NCBI GenBank assembly: GCA_002733805.1
Contig: NVXG01000028.1
Location: 62,001-126,000, forward strand
Reading direction: 5' to 3'
Length of the DNA: 64,000 nucleotides
Source: Robiginitomaculum sp.
GTDB lineage: Bacteria > Pseudomonadota > Alphaproteobacteria > Caulobacterales > Maricaulaceae
Position 1 is the stretch's first letter. Each line of letters begins with the position of its first letter. Below the pieces are notes generated by a model. It made no database searches and had not been told where the DNA came from. It was given only the letters and a program-made list of their open reading frames with translations. The position numbers were made by a program, and so were the translations under genes. Shown in pieces: positions 17,155 through 27,250 of the stretch.

Positions 17155-17916
17155 CTAACGATACATTTTGCCCCGGCCCTTGGACAAAGATTTGATCACA
17201 CCGCGAAAGGTTCTGGCTTCCTGCGTACTTAATCTGGCCCGAACAAACATGTTTTGCAGGTTCTGCATCATCACAGCCTGTTTTTCAGGCGGGTAAAAAA
17301 ACCCAGCATCAACCAATTCCACACGTAAATGCTCCAGCATACCGTCAATATCCTGACCGCTGGCCAATGATCTAGCTTCCCCCGCTTGCAGTCGCTCTTC
17401 CAGTGCGTCTTTTTCGTCGCCCTCGCGCCAAGCATACGCTGCAATCGCAACCGCTTGCGCCAAATTCAATGAACGAAAATCCGCTGCCACCGGATAAGTG
17501 ATGATGCCATCGCAACGCGCAATTTCCGCGTTGGATAGACCGGAGGCTTCTGCCCCGAACAGCAATCCTATTTTACAATTCTCAGCCCCAGCAACATGCA
17601 ATTGTTGTATGGCTTGCCCCAAACTCAGGACTGGTTTTTCCATGTCCCGGAGCCGGGCGGTGACCGCAAATACTAATTGCAGGTCACCAAGAGCCGTAGC
17701 GGCATCTTTGAACACCCGAACCGGCTCCATAGCGGCAAAAGCCCCCGCAGCCATGGCGGTTGACTTGTTATTTGGCCAACCATCACGGGGCTCGATCAAT
17801 CGCAGTTCAGTCAAGCCAAAATTTCGCATGACCCGCGCTGCTGCGCCAATATTCTCGCCCATTTGCGGGCGCGACAACACAATGACCGGATCATGTTTTT
17901 TCTGGGCTGTACTCAT
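17155..17916 (-). CDS. trmJ: TrmJ-type tRNA (cytidine/uridine-32-2'-O) methyltransferase
   Basis: 253 residues. A SpoU-class SPOUT methyltransferase: VIVLSRPQMGENIGAAARVMRNFG (motif 1), LFGAEASGLSNAEI (motif 2) and the knot-forming FRSLNLAQAVAIAAY (motif 3). Length and the C-terminal extension of about 80 residues fit TrmJ, which methylates position 32 of the anticodon loop. Other SpoU members such as TrmH or RlmB differ in their extensions, so the exact target is likely but not certain. Confidence 0.88.
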   Translation of the reverse strand: MSTAQKKHDPVIVLSRPQMGENIGAAARVMRNFGLTELRLIEPRDGWPNNKSTAMAAGAFAAMEPVRVFKDAATALGDLQLVFAVTARLRDMEKPVLSLGQAIQQLHVAGAENCKIGLLFGAEASGLSNAEIARCDGIITYPVAADFRSLNLAQAVAIAAYAWREGDEKDALEERLQAGEARSLASGQDIDGMLEHLRVELVDAGFFYPPEKQAVMMQNLQNMFVRARLSTQEARTFRGVIKSLSKGRGKMYR

Positions 17917-18092
17917 TAGATTTTTATATCAACCTCTATCAGAATGGATGAACAATTCAGACAAATCCCGGTTGTCCCTTCCCCCAAATGCCAACCAATG
18001 CTATGCGGAACATCCAATAAAGCACAAGGCGGGTCGCCGCTATCTTTTTGGCGACACAAATCCGCACCGGACCAGATGGAAGACGAAAAAAA

Positions 18093-19313
18093 ATGGCAAA
18101 AATCAAAGTATCCAACCCAATTGTAGAACTTGATGGCGATGAAATGACTCGGATCATGTGGGCCATGATCAAGGAACGACTCATTCTACCCTTTTTGGAT
18201 ATTGATCTTAAATACTATGATCTTAGCATTGAATATCGCGATGAAACCGACGATCAAATCACAATTGATTCGGCGCACGCCATCAAGAAATATGGGGTCG
18301 GTGTAAAATGCGCCACCATCACGCCCGATGAAGATCGGGTTGAAGAGTTCGGCCTCAAAAAGATGTGGAAATCCCCCAATGGCACCATCCGCAACATTCT
18401 GGGCGGCGTGATTTTTCGGGAACCGATTATTTGCAGCAATGTTCCACGGTTGGTACCGGGCTGGACCCGTCCCATCGTGATCGGTCGCCATGCCTATGGC
18501 GACCAATACAAGGCCACCAATTTTGTGGTGCCCGGCAAAGGCAAACTCAGCATGAAATGGGAAGCCGAAGACGGTTCTCAAACCATTGAAGAAGAAATTT
18601 TTGACTTTGAAGGTTCTGGTGTTGCCATGGGCATGTACAATATCGATAAATCGATCTCTGATTTCGCCCGGGCCAGTATGAATTTTGCCCTGAAACGCAA
18701 ATGGCCCCTGTATCTGTCCACCAAAAATACGATCTTGAAAGCCTATGATGGCCGGTTCAAAGATATCTTTATGGATATTTATGAAAAAGAATTTGAAGCA
18801 AAATTCAAAAAAGAAGAGATTACGTACGAACACCGGTTGATTGATGACATGGTTGCATGCGCCATGAAGTGGGCCGGTGGGTTTGTCTGGGCCTGCAAAA
18901 ACTATGACGGGGATGTACAATCTGATACTGTTGCCCAAGGGTTTGGCTCATTGGGCCTAATGACTTCAGTTTTGATGACACCGGACGGTCGCACCTTGGA
19001 AAGCGAGGCCGCCCACGGCACCGTAACCCGTCACTACCGGGCGCACCAACGTGGTGAAGCCACCTCAACCAACTCCATTGCCTCCATTTTCGCTTGGACC
19101 CGTGCATTAGCCCACCGTGGCAATCTGGACGGCACACCAGAAGTTACCGCATTCGCGGAGAAGCTGGAACAAGTGGTGGTTAAAACTGTTGAATCTGGAT
19201 CAATGACCAAAGATCTGGCGCTGTTGGTTGGCGATCACCAAGGATGGTTGACCACTATGCAGTTCCTCGAAAAAGTCGCAGATAACTTGGACAAGGAAAT
19301 GGCTGCCGCTTGA
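18093..19313 (+). CDS. icd: NADP-dependent isocitrate dehydrogenase
   Basis: 406 residues, matching the eukaryotic-like homodimeric IDH subfamily found in alphaproteobacteria. It makes 2-oxoglutarate, CO2 and NADPH from isocitrate. [48 protein letters not shown] and the metal-binding DDMVA region are present; [14 protein letters not shown] is the NADP-site segment. ATG 18093 is preferred to an in-frame ATG at 18048, because GGAAGACG lies upstream and the family begins here. Confidence 0.96.
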   Translation: MAKIKVSNPIVELDGDEMTRIMWAMIKERLILPFLDIDLKYYDLSIEYRDETDDQITIDSAHAIKKYGVGVKCATITPDEDRVEEFGLKKMWKSPNGTIRNILGGVIFREPIICSNVPRLVPGWTRPIVIGRHAYGDQYKATNFVVPGKGKLSMKWEAEDGSQTIEEEIFDFEGSGVAMGMYNIDKSISDFARASMNFALKRKWPLYLSTKNTILKAYDGRFKDIFMDIYEKEFEAKFKKEEITYEHRLIDDMVACAMKWAGGFVWACKNYDGDVQSDTVAQGFGSLGLMTSVLMTPDGRTLESEAAHGTVTRHYRAHQRGEATSTNSIASIFAWTRALAHRGNLDGTPEVTAFAEKLEQVVVKTVESGSMTKDLALLVGDHQGWLTTMQFLEKVADNLDKEMAAA

Positions 19314-19454
19314 TCAGGCGACCTTACGCGCCACCTCCAGAAACTCGATCACTTCTGGATTGAGCCGATTGGTCTGCGTCTGTAATGCAGCAGATGCTGT
19401 AAACAATGGTATCGGTGGCTCCGTAATTTTAGAGGACAGCTGTTTGACCTCCAT
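19314..19454 (-). CDS. Possible small ORF, 46 residues, unknown function
   Basis: An open frame of 46 codons runs leftward from ATG 19454 to a TGA immediately beside the icd stop. The product starts MEVKQLSSKITEPP and ends VIEFLEVARKVA; it is not a shadow of another gene. No clear ribosome-binding site is visible, and the in-frame TAA lies 8 codons upstream of the ATG. It fills an otherwise empty 286 bp gap between the convergent icd and alaS genes. The composition looks protein-like, but I do not recognise a family. Confidence 0.35.
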   Translation of the reverse strand: MEVKQLSSKITEPPIPLFTASAALQTQTNRLNPEVIEFLEVARKVA

Positions 19455-19599
19455 TGCAATGTGGATCGAAAGGCCAACTTATTGAATGTTCAAATTGTAT
19501 TTTTGCCATATTACGATCAAATTAAACAACGCTGGTTCTGGTTGATACTGGCTTTCTTTCGACAAGAAAGTCATCGAAAATAATAATTGCGACAAAGAG

Positions 19600-22257
19600 T
19601 TACCCCATATTTTGTAAATGATCTCGAACTGCTTGTAGAGCAGCTTGGGCTTGCCCACCGTCCGGACCGCCGGCTTGGGCCATATCCGGGCGGCCGCCGC
19701 CACCTTTACCACCGACCATTGCCGCAGCAACGCGCACAAGCTCCACGGCGCTTAAGCGATCGGTCAGGTCTGCCGTTACGCCTACACACAAGGATGCCTT
19801 GTCATCATTCACCCCGATAAAGACGATAACGGCTGAATTAATTTTGACTTTTGCTTGGTCAACCAAGGCCCGCAGGTCCTTGCCACCAATGCCCTCAACC
19901 ACCTGACCGCGGAAAGAAACCCCGCCGATATTCTCCAACTCGGTTGCTGAACCTGACCCAGATTGCCCCAAGGCAAGTTTGCGTTTTGTGTCAGATAATT
20001 CCGTTTCAAGTTTACGCCGCTCAGCCATTAGATTGGTCAAACGGGGTATCAATTGGACCGGTGACACCTTTAATGCGGCAGATGCCTCATGCAAGAGATC
20101 GACATCATTGGAAAATGAAAGACGGGCCGCCTCCCCGGTCAGCGCCTCGATGCGCCGCACACCGGAGGCAACAGCACTTTCACTGACAATTCGCAATAAT
20201 CCGATATCTCCGGTTCGGGCGACATGAGTCCCGCCGCAAAGCTCAATTGAATAAATAGCCTCTGGATCTTCCGGTGTGTTGCCCATGGCCAGTACGCGAA
20301 CTTCATCCCCATATTTTTCACCAAACAGCGCCATGGCGCCCCGTTCGCGCGCCGCATCCGGTGTCATGATTTGCGTAGATACCGTCAGATTCTCCCAGAT
20401 GACGCTGTTGACCTCGCATTCAATAGCGGCCAACTCAGATTTCGAAACCGGACTTCCATGCGAAAAATCGAATCGCAACCGATCTGGTCCAACATAGGAC
20501 CCTTTTTGCAAGACGCCTTCGCCTAAGCGGCGACGCAACGCAGCATGTAACAGATGAGTGCCGGAATGGTTTTGCCGTATGCGGTCTCTGGACGCCACAT
20601 CCACCCGACCCTCGGCCAGATCACCGACCGCAAATTTGCCCGAGACAACTTCGCCACGCAAAATATGAATACCATCCAGTTTGGATGTCTCATACACATC
20701 AACCACCGAATCATTGCCAAAAACTACGGTCCCGGCATCTCCGGCCTGCCCGCCAGATTCGCCATAAAACGGGGTTTGGTCAAATGCCATCTCGACCGAC
20801 ATTCCCGGTTCCGCCCGTTTGGCACTTTTACCGCCCACCACCAAACCAATCAGTTTGCCCGTATCTTGGATGTTGTCATATCCGGTGAATCTGGTTTTCG
20901 CCAAAGAGGCTTTTAATCCGGTCCATGCTGCATTATTTGCAGTGTCGCCAGAGCCTTTCCATGCAGCACGGGCTTTTTCTTTTTGGCGCTGCATACAAGT
21001 GCTGAACCCTTGCGTATCCACTTCAATATTGCGGGTTCGCAATGCGTCTTTGGTCAGGTCAAGCGGGAACCCATATGTGTCATACAATCGAAACGCTACA
21101 TCTCCGGACAACATCGCGCCAGGTTTCAGATCAGAAGTTTCGGCTTCCAGCAATGCCATGCCCCGGTCCAACGTCCGTAAAAACCGTTCTTCTTCCTGGT
21201 GAAAGCTGTTTTCAATCATCGATTGCGCGTTTATCAGCTCCGGGTAAGCATCACCCATTTGCGTAACTAGTTCAGGCACAAGCGTGTGCATAAGCGGCTC
21301 GCCAACTCCTAACAGGTTCAGGTGTCGCATGGCCCGGCGCATGATGCGACGCAAAACATACCCACGTCCCTCATTTGAGGGCGAAACTCCATCCGCCAAC
21401 ATAAAGGAGCACGAGCGCAAATGATCGGCAATAACCCGGTGGTTGGCTTGTTCGTTCCCTTGGGCCAAAGTGCCGGTTGCAGCTTCTGATGCAGCGATCA
21501 GCGCGCGAAACAGATCCGTGTCATAGTTATCATGAACCCCTTGCAAGACGGCAGTTACCCGCTCCAACCCCATACCCGTATCGATACTGGGGCGGGGTAA
21601 TTCAATACGATCCCCGCCCACGGGTTGATCAAATTGCATAAACACCAAGTTCCAGATTTCGACGAACCGATCCCCGTCTTCATCAATGCTGCCCGGAGGG
21701 CCACCGGAAATTTGCTCCCCATGGTCATAGAATATCTCAGAACACGGGCCACAAGGTCCGGTATTTCCCATTGACCAGAAATTATCCGAAGTACCAATCT
21801 TGATAATTTTACTATCCGGAAGGCCGGTAATTTTCTTCCATAGGTCAAATGCGACTTCGTCTTCGGCATATACCGTTGCCAGCAATTTGGAGGAATTGAT
21901 GCCCAGCTCACGTGTCAGAAAATCCCAAGCAAAAATGATAGCTTCTTCTTTAAAATAATCTCCAAACGAGAAATTACCTAACATCTCAAAGAATGTGTGG
22001 TGCCGCGCCGTAAAACCGACATTGTCTAGATCATTGTGCTTGCCACCGGCCCGGATACATTTTTGGGAACTGACCGCTCGCGAATAATCTCTGGTTTCCA
22101 ACCCGGTGAACACATTTTTGAATTGGACCATCCCCGCATTGGTAAACAGCAAAGTTGGATCATTCTCAGGCACCACCGATGCGGAAGGTACAACCTGATG
22201 CTCACGGCTCGAAAAATACTGCAAAAATGCCGTCCGAATGTCATTCATACTTTGCAT
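19600..22257 (-). CDS. alaS: Alanyl-tRNA synthetase
   Basis: 885 residues, full length. It charges tRNA-Ala and edits mischarged Ser/Gly. The class II catalytic core begins IRTAFLQYFSSREHQ, with LFTNAGMVQFKNVFTG. The editing domain carries NHSGTHLLHAALRR and CGGTHV with their zinc-type His and Cys residues. The C-terminal segment ends near GGKGGGGRPDMAQAGG, the usual oligomerisation/DHHA1 signature. ATG 22257 has AGGG 9 nt upstream; ATG 22248 is an alternative. It follows recA in the same direction, after a strong terminator. Confidence 0.97.
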   Translation of the reverse strand: MQSMNDIRTAFLQYFSSREHQVVPSASVVPENDPTLLFTNAGMVQFKNVFTGLETRDYSRAVSSQKCIRAGGKHNDLDNVGFTARHHTFFEMLGNFSFGDYFKEEAIIFAWDFLTRELGINSSKLLATVYAEDEVAFDLWKKITGLPDSKIIKIGTSDNFWSMGNTGPCGPCSEIFYDHGEQISGGPPGSIDEDGDRFVEIWNLVFMQFDQPVGGDRIELPRPSIDTGMGLERVTAVLQGVHDNYDTDLFRALIAASEAATGTLAQGNEQANHRVIADHLRSCSFMLADGVSPSNEGRGYVLRRIMRRAMRHLNLLGVGEPLMHTLVPELVTQMGDAYPELINAQSMIENSFHQEEERFLRTLDRGMALLEAETSDLKPGAMLSGDVAFRLYDTYGFPLDLTKDALRTRNIEVDTQGFSTCMQRQKEKARAAWKGSGDTANNAAWTGLKASLAKTRFTGYDNIQDTGKLIGLVVGGKSAKRAEPGMSVEMAFDQTPFYGESGGQAGDAGTVVFGNDSVVDVYETSKLDGIHILRGEVVSGKFAVGDLAEGRVDVASRDRIRQNHSGTHLLHAALRRRLGEGVLQKGSYVGPDRLRFDFSHGSPVSKSELAAIECEVNSVIWENLTVSTQIMTPDAARERGAMALFGEKYGDEVRVLAMGNTPEDPEAIYSIELCGGTHVARTGDIGLLRIVSESAVASGVRRIEALTGEAARLSFSNDVDLLHEASAALKVSPVQLIPRLTNLMAERRKLETELSDTKRKLALGQSGSGSATELENIGGVSFRGQVVEGIGGKDLRALVDQAKVKINSAVIVFIGVNDDKASLCVGVTADLTDRLSAVELVRVAAAMVGGKGGGGRPDMAQAGGPDGGQAQAALQAVRDHLQNMG

Positions 22258-22291
22258 AAAAGAAAACCCTGATCCAAATTCCGTGTCTGCA

Positions 22292-22326
22292 CAAACAACA
22301 AGGGCGCTCGACTTGGTCGAGCGCCC
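22292..22326 (-). terminator. Rho-independent terminator of recA
   Basis: An 11-bp perfect stem GGGCGCTCGAC / GTCGAGCGCCC with a 3-nt loop lies 30 nt after the recA stop and is followed on the minus strand by TTGTTGTTTGT. It lies between recA and alaS, so alaS must have its own promoter or rely on readthrough. Confidence 0.85.
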
Positions 22327-22356
22327 GTATCGTCTATTAGTTAACTAGTGGAACTA

Positions 22357-23442
22357 TCAGCCTGCGGCAACATCCTCGTTGTCCTTATCATCCAGATTAC
22401 CGATCAACATGTCTTCGGAAATCAGACCGGCCTCTTGACGGACTTGTTGTTCAACCCGTTCAGCAAGGTCGGGATGTTCAATCAGAAAATTACGGGCATT
22501 TTCTCGCCCCTGTCCAATGCGTTCGGAATCGCAGGAATACCAAGACCCGGATTTTTCAATTACCCCGGCTTTGACCCCAAGATCCAGAACCTCACCCATT
22601 TTGGAAATACCATGTCCGTAAAGGATATCAAATTCCACTTCGCGAAACGGTGGTGCCACTTTGTTTTTGACAACCTTGACCCGGGTGTGATTGCCGATCA
22701 CTTCATCACGGTGCTTGATCGCGCCGATCCGGCGAATATCCAGACGCACCGTTGAATAAAACTTCAAAGCATTCCCACCAGTCGTGGTCTCCGGGCTGCC
22801 AAACATCACACCAATTTTCATCCGAATCTGGTTGGTAAATATTACCAAGGTTCCAGATTTGGAAATCGAACCTGCTAACTTGCGCATGGCCTGGCTCATC
22901 AGGCGAGCCTGCAAACCGGGCAGGCTATCGCCCATATCACCCTCTAATTCGGCCCGTGGAGTCAGGGCGGCCACCGAATCGATCACCACAATATCAACCG
23001 CACCAGAGCGGATCAGGGTATCGACAATTTCCAATGCCTGCTCACCGGTATCCGGTTGCGAGACCAACAACTCGTTGACATCAACGCCTAGCTTGGCAGC
23101 ATAAGATGGATCCAAAGCATGTTCGGTATCGATAAAGGCAGCTACACCGCCATTTTTCTGACACTCGGCAATGACGTGCAGGGTCAATGTCGTTTTGCCT
23201 GATGCTTCCGGGCCATAAATTTCCACGACCCGACCTCGGGGTAATCCGCCAACCCCCAAAGCAATATCCAAGCCTAAAGACCCGGTGGAAATGGTTTCAA
23301 TTTCCATATTTTTGCGTTGACCCAATTTCATCAGCGCACCCTTGCCAAAAGCTCGTTCAATCTGGCTCAAAGCTGCCTCCAGCGCCTTCTTCTTATCCAT
23401 GTTAGCCTCGTTTTTTACCAACTTCAGTGCCGATTTTGCCAT
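22357..23442 (-). CDS. recA: Recombinase RecA
   Basis: 361 residues. It forms the nucleoprotein filament for homologous recombination and triggers LexA self-cleavage. Walker [36 protein letters not shown], the loop regions [12 protein letters not shown] and [14 protein letters not shown], and a short acidic C-terminus are all typical. AAGGAAG lies before the ATG. A LexA operator lies about 78-92 nt upstream of the start. It sits between cckA and alaS. Confidence 0.98.
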   Translation of the reverse strand: MAKSALKLVKNEANMDKKKALEAALSQIERAFGKGALMKLGQRKNMEIETISTGSLGLDIALGVGGLPRGRVVEIYGPEASGKTTLTLHVIAECQKNGGVAAFIDTEHALDPSYAAKLGVDVNELLVSQPDTGEQALEIVDTLIRSGAVDIVVIDSVAALTPRAELEGDMGDSLPGLQARLMSQAMRKLAGSISKSGTLVIFTNQIRMKIGVMFGSPETTTGGNALKFYSTVRLDIRRIGAIKHRDEVIGNHTRVKVVKNKVAPPFREVEFDILYGHGISKMGEVLDLGVKAGVIEKSGSWYSCDSERIGQGRENARNFLIEHPDLAERVEQQVRQEAGLISEDMLIGNLDDKDNEDVAAG

Positions 23443-23519
23443 TTTTCGCTTCCTTTACATCACAGCTCGCCGCTTAGGGCAATAGATCAATATGGAAGTT
23501 TGTACTATGTTTGTTCTGA

Positions 23520-23534
23520 GAACACAATAGGAAC
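23520..23534 (-). promoter_or_regulatory. LexA (SOS) box of recA, alphaproteobacterial type
   Basis: On the minus strand it reads GTTC-CTATTGT-GTTC, the direct-repeat GTTC-N7-GTTC operator known for alphaproteobacterial LexA. A possible promoter overlaps it (TTGTGT, 17 nt, TACAAA). Confidence 0.85.
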
Positions 23535-23575
23535 ATTTATTTTATCCCGGGGACTAATTCACCCCATTCTTACGC

Positions 23576-26095
23576 TCAGGAAAGTTGTTCTTTTACCTTT
23601 GTTGCCAGTTCCAAAAGGGAAAATGGTTTTGGCAGAAAGCTAACATCTGTTTCGCGGGACAGCACTTCGGAAAACTCTTCCTCGGCATAGCCGGAGATAA
23701 AGACAATGCGCGCATCCCCCAAATACTCTCTGGCTTCTTGTAACATGGTCGGGCCGTCCATTCCCGGCATCACAACATCCGAAATCATCAGATCAATGGT
23801 TCCCGCATGTTCTTTGGCCATCTCCAACGCCTCTTCACCGTCACCGGCCTCCAGCACCTCATAGCCTCGTTTGACTAGGGTTTTGGCGGCAATGCTGCGC
23901 AACGCAGCTTCATCTTCTACAAACAGGATTTTACCACGACCTGACAAATCTGCTGGTTTTTTTGGGGCGTTTGCCTTTTTAGGGGCTCCATTTTTACTTT
24001 GTTTTTTAGCAGGTAATGCTTTGCTGGCCGGGAGCCATATCTGGAAAGTCGTCCCCTCACCCAATTTGGAAATCGGATATAGATACCCACCAGATTGTTT
24101 GATAATCCCGTATACGGTCGACAGGCCCAACCCGGTACCTTTTCCCACCTCTTTTGTGGTGTAAAATGGCTCAAATATTTTAGCCATTACCTCTTCTTCC
24201 ATACCGGTGCCGTTATCGATTACTTCGATCAGCACCCACTCGCCATCTGGTGCATTTTTTTCGGCCGCAGCTTCGGCTGGAATGGAAGAGCGCAACGATG
24301 TCTGAATGGTCAGCTTTGCTCCTTTGCGATCCTTCATCGCATCGCGCGCATTGGTTGCTAAATTCATCAACGCGGTTTCCAGATGACGGCGATCAGCCCG
24401 TACCGTCAATTTGTCCCGGGAATGTTTCAATTCCAGCTCAACGGATTCTTGCATCACTTGTTTTAGCAAAATCGTTACCTCGGACAAAAACCCAGCAACA
24501 TCGAGAACTTCAGCCCGTGTGGTCTGCTTATGCGAAAAGGCCAACAATTGTTTAACCAGTGATTTGGCCCGGTTCACGGTCTGGTTTATCTGTTGCAATT
24601 CACCATAGGACGGATCGCCAATTGGATGGCGACCCAGCAATTCATCGCAATTCAAGCGAATGACATTCAATAATGTGTTGAAGTCGTGGGCAATCCCGCC
24701 AGCCAACTTGCCAATCGCATTCATTTTTTGCGCTTGGAACAACTGAGATTCGAGCTCTTTCCAACCAGCCAAATCCATCAGATAGACCAAAGTTCGCCCG
24801 GCACGGTCCGTAGCAAGGTATAAATGAGCCGGACGCGGTGTTTTGCCGACTAACATCACCTCGCTGGGCTGATCGCTATCTGGCGAAGCCTCCAGAACTG
24901 ATTTTTTCTCTACTTCGTCTTCACAGCTAAATAATTTTAGAAATGCAGTACCTGGTATGGCTGCGCCAGAGGTCATTTGAACCAGCGCCGGATTGCAATC
25001 CTCGATCACTGCCAATTCCAGGTCCTGCCCATCCAGACGCGCCACCCCAAACGGAGCCGCATTAAAAATTTCATCCAGAGATTGCCCGCCACCACGACTG
25101 GCTGGCTCAAGCGCTTGCGCAATTCCTGCGGGTGAAGCAGCCCGGCCATTGCCAAACACCACCGAACGACTGGTGGGTGGTACTTCGTCTTCGGCCCAGT
25201 TTGTCACAATAACCGCTGAGGTTTTAATTCCGTCCCGGGCCCGCAATTGCACTTCGGTTCGAACCGTCTTGCCTGTGGTTCCCCGCCGCCCCAGAACCAT
25301 ACGCGCATCTTCATCAATGAAGTCCGTTAAGTCTGGATTAGGCGCTTGCGGAGCCACGCCCAACCAATTTCGCAAGGTATCGTTCATGTAGCGGGTTTTG
25401 CCCTCCAGATTTGCTGAGAAAAAACCAATTGGCGCCTCGTCCAGAAAAATTGTACCCGCATCCGGCGTATCGCGCAGTTCAGGATTTTCACCAACTATTC
25501 CACGATCAACCAGACGCAAAAGCGATTGGCCGCTTGGGAGAAAACTGACCTCGACATTAAACCGGGCCATTTCTCCGCCCAACTCAAAGCCGGGCAAGCG
25601 CTCGGTCAGTTCTGCTTTGGTCCGCACGGCACGGGCCAAGCGAAAGGCAAAGGCCGACAGCCCGGGGTGCCCGCCAATCAGTTGTTCAAAAGCCGGAGGT
25701 CGACCGGTATGGCTTCGCAGTTTGGCGCGCTTGACCAGATCCCAATAGGCCGTATTGGCATAAACCTGCTCCCCCTTGGTGGAACAAATCAACATGGGAT
25801 CACTGGCACGATCCATCACGGCCAATGCAAATGGTGGATCAGAATCCAGTTTTTTAAGGGCAGAAGGAGACATTTTGCGGGCCACTTCATCGCCAGCCCA
25901 TAAGGCATACAGCAGAACAACCAGCACCGCCGCAATGCCAAAAGCCAGAATGAACCCTTCAACTCCGATGGACTGGGGCATCAACAAAGCAACGCATAAT
26001 GCAAAAATGGATGCACCGGCTGAACCATACAGCAAGACCCGCTTCCAAGCGTCCGAGAGAAAGCTTTTCGTTCCGGAGTTTTGTATCTGGCTCAT
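23576..26095 (-). CDS. cckA: Hybrid sensor histidine kinase CckA
   Basis: 839 residues. Two N-terminal membrane segments (about 20-70) are followed by PAS-like domains: FALAVMDRASDPM, IFLDEAPIGFFSANLEGK and a third near DEIFNAAPFGVARLDG. Next come the HisKA box GGIAHDFNTLL with His470, the ATPase domain (LATNARDAM, DNGTGM, GKGTGLGLSTVYGI), a Lys/Pro-rich linker and a receiver domain with phospho-acceptor Asp773 (SDVVMPGMDG) and KPF Lys. CckA feeds phosphate through ChpT to CtrA and can also act as a phosphatase. Start ATG 26095 has GAGG 7 nt upstream. It follows flhB at 84 bp, the same order as in Caulobacter. Confidence 0.95.
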   Translation of the reverse strand: MSQIQNSGTKSFLSDAWKRVLLYGSAGASIFALCVALLMPQSIGVEGFILAFGIAAVLVVLLYALWAGDEVARKMSPSALKKLDSDPPFALAVMDRASDPMLICSTKGEQVYANTAYWDLVKRAKLRSHTGRPPAFEQLIGGHPGLSAFAFRLARAVRTKAELTERLPGFELGGEMARFNVEVSFLPSGQSLLRLVDRGIVGENPELRDTPDAGTIFLDEAPIGFFSANLEGKTRYMNDTLRNWLGVAPQAPNPDLTDFIDEDARMVLGRRGTTGKTVRTEVQLRARDGIKTSAVIVTNWAEDEVPPTSRSVVFGNGRAASPAGIAQALEPASRGGGQSLDEIFNAAPFGVARLDGQDLELAVIEDCNPALVQMTSGAAIPGTAFLKLFSCEDEVEKKSVLEASPDSDQPSEVMLVGKTPRPAHLYLATDRAGRTLVYLMDLAGWKELESQLFQAQKMNAIGKLAGGIAHDFNTLLNVIRLNCDELLGRHPIGDPSYGELQQINQTVNRAKSLVKQLLAFSHKQTTRAEVLDVAGFLSEVTILLKQVMQESVELELKHSRDKLTVRADRRHLETALMNLATNARDAMKDRKGAKLTIQTSLRSSIPAEAAAEKNAPDGEWVLIEVIDNGTGMEEEVMAKIFEPFYTTKEVGKGTGLGLSTVYGIIKQSGGYLYPISKLGEGTTFQIWLPASKALPAKKQSKNGAPKKANAPKKPADLSGRGKILFVEDEAALRSIAAKTLVKRGYEVLEAGDGEEALEMAKEHAGTIDLMISDVVMPGMDGPTMLQEAREYLGDARIVFISGYAEEEFSEVLSRETDVSFLPKPFSLLELATKVKEQLS

Positions 26096-26179
26096 ACCGG
26101 TTCCTCTCATCTCGCCATGACCAATCTGGCCACAATGTACAGCGAATCACTGTTCGCCAATTTGCTCAAGTCCCAAATG

Positions 26180-27250
26180 CTAATTCCCCACCTTGCCTCT
26201 CGACATAATAAAGCCCAGCACCTTGGCAACGGCTTGAAAATGTTCCTCGGGAATTTCTTGATCAATTTCGGTATTGGCATGTAGCGCCCGAGCCAATGGC
26301 GGGTTCTCAATCACCGGAATATCATGCTCTTTGGCCACTTGGCGGATCCGCAGCGCCAGATCATCAACCCCCTTGGCCACGCAAACCGGAGCCGGCGTTT
26401 CATCCTGATCGTATTTCAGCGCCACCGCATAGTGGGTCGGGTTTACAATAATCACAGAGGCGTCCGGCACTGCCTGCATCATGCGTTTGCGGGATCGATC
26501 CATGCGGACTTGGCGCAATCTGGCCCTGACGTGCGGGTCACCTTCGCTGTTTTTCAGCTCATCCTTTATGTCTTTTCGAGACATACGCATCCGCTCCAAA
26601 AAGCTATGTCGCTGGTAAAAATAATCAGCTGCCGCGATCAGCGCGAATACCGAAACCGCAGCCACCAGCAAAACCACGCTTACTTCACGGACCAATGGCA
26701 ACAAGGCTGCAAGATCAAGATAGGGCAAATTTGCCAACACATCGCGCCGGGGCCAAACCACGGCAAAGGAAACAAATCCGACCAGAGACATTTTGCCTAA
26801 GCCTTTGCCAAAATTGACCAAACTTTGCATGCCAAACAACCGCTTGGCCCCCTCCACTGGCGATATTTTGGAGAATTTTGGCTTGATCTTGTCAGGTGCC
26901 CACAAGAAACCCTGTTGCAACACATGCCCGGCAAGCCCGGCCACCATCAACAAACCAATGATCAGGGCCAGACTCCCGAACATATGCCAGACGATCGATG
27001 AGGCCAACGCCTGTACGTTCTGGCCATCCAGTGGCATGGTTCCGGCCCGAGCAAAGAAGGTTTGCAGCCATGTGGTTAGATTTTGAACCAGTGGCCCGGA
27101 AAACACGCCGACCACCAACACAGAGGTGGCGAGCAAGGTCCAACTGGGGATTTCCTGCGATTTGACAATATCGCCTTTTTTGCGCGCATCCTGCAGTTTC
27201 TGCGGGGTGGCGGCTTCGGTTTTTTGCGACTTGTCCTGATCCTCTGCCAT
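26180..27250 (-). CDS. flhB: Flagellar biosynthesis protein FlhB
   Basis: 356 residues. Export-gate component of the flagellar type III apparatus that sets substrate order. AEDQDKSQKTEAATPQKL at the N-terminus, four hydrophobic segments, and the C-terminal cytoplasmic domain with the self-cleavage motif NPTH (Asn270-Pro271) in IVNPTHYAVAL. The in-frame upstream start at 27292 would extend into fliR; ATG 27250 overlaps the fliR stop (TAATG) and gives the family N-terminus. Third gene of fliQ-fliR-flhB. Confidence 0.97.
   Translation of the reverse strand: MAEDQDKSQKTEAATPQKLQDARKKGDIVKSQEIPSWTLLATSVLVVGVFSGPLVQNLTTWLQTFFARAGTMPLDGQNVQALASSIVWHMFGSLALIIGLLMVAGLAGHVLQQGFLWAPDKIKPKFSKISPVEGAKRLFGMQSLVNFGKGLGKMSLVGFVSFAVVWPRRDVLANLPYLDLAALLPLVREVSVVLLVAAVSVFALIAAADYFYQRHSFLERMRMSRKDIKDELKNSEGDPHVRARLRQVRMDRSRKRMMQAVPDASVIIVNPTHYAVALKYDQDETPAPVCVAKGVDDLALRIRQVAKEHDIPVIENPPLARALHANTEIDQEIPEEHFQAVAKVLGFIMSRGKVGN

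Noticed and set aside
18186-18938. 250-codon minus-strand open frame
   Set aside because: Antisense shadow of icd; hydrophobic-rich with no family pattern.
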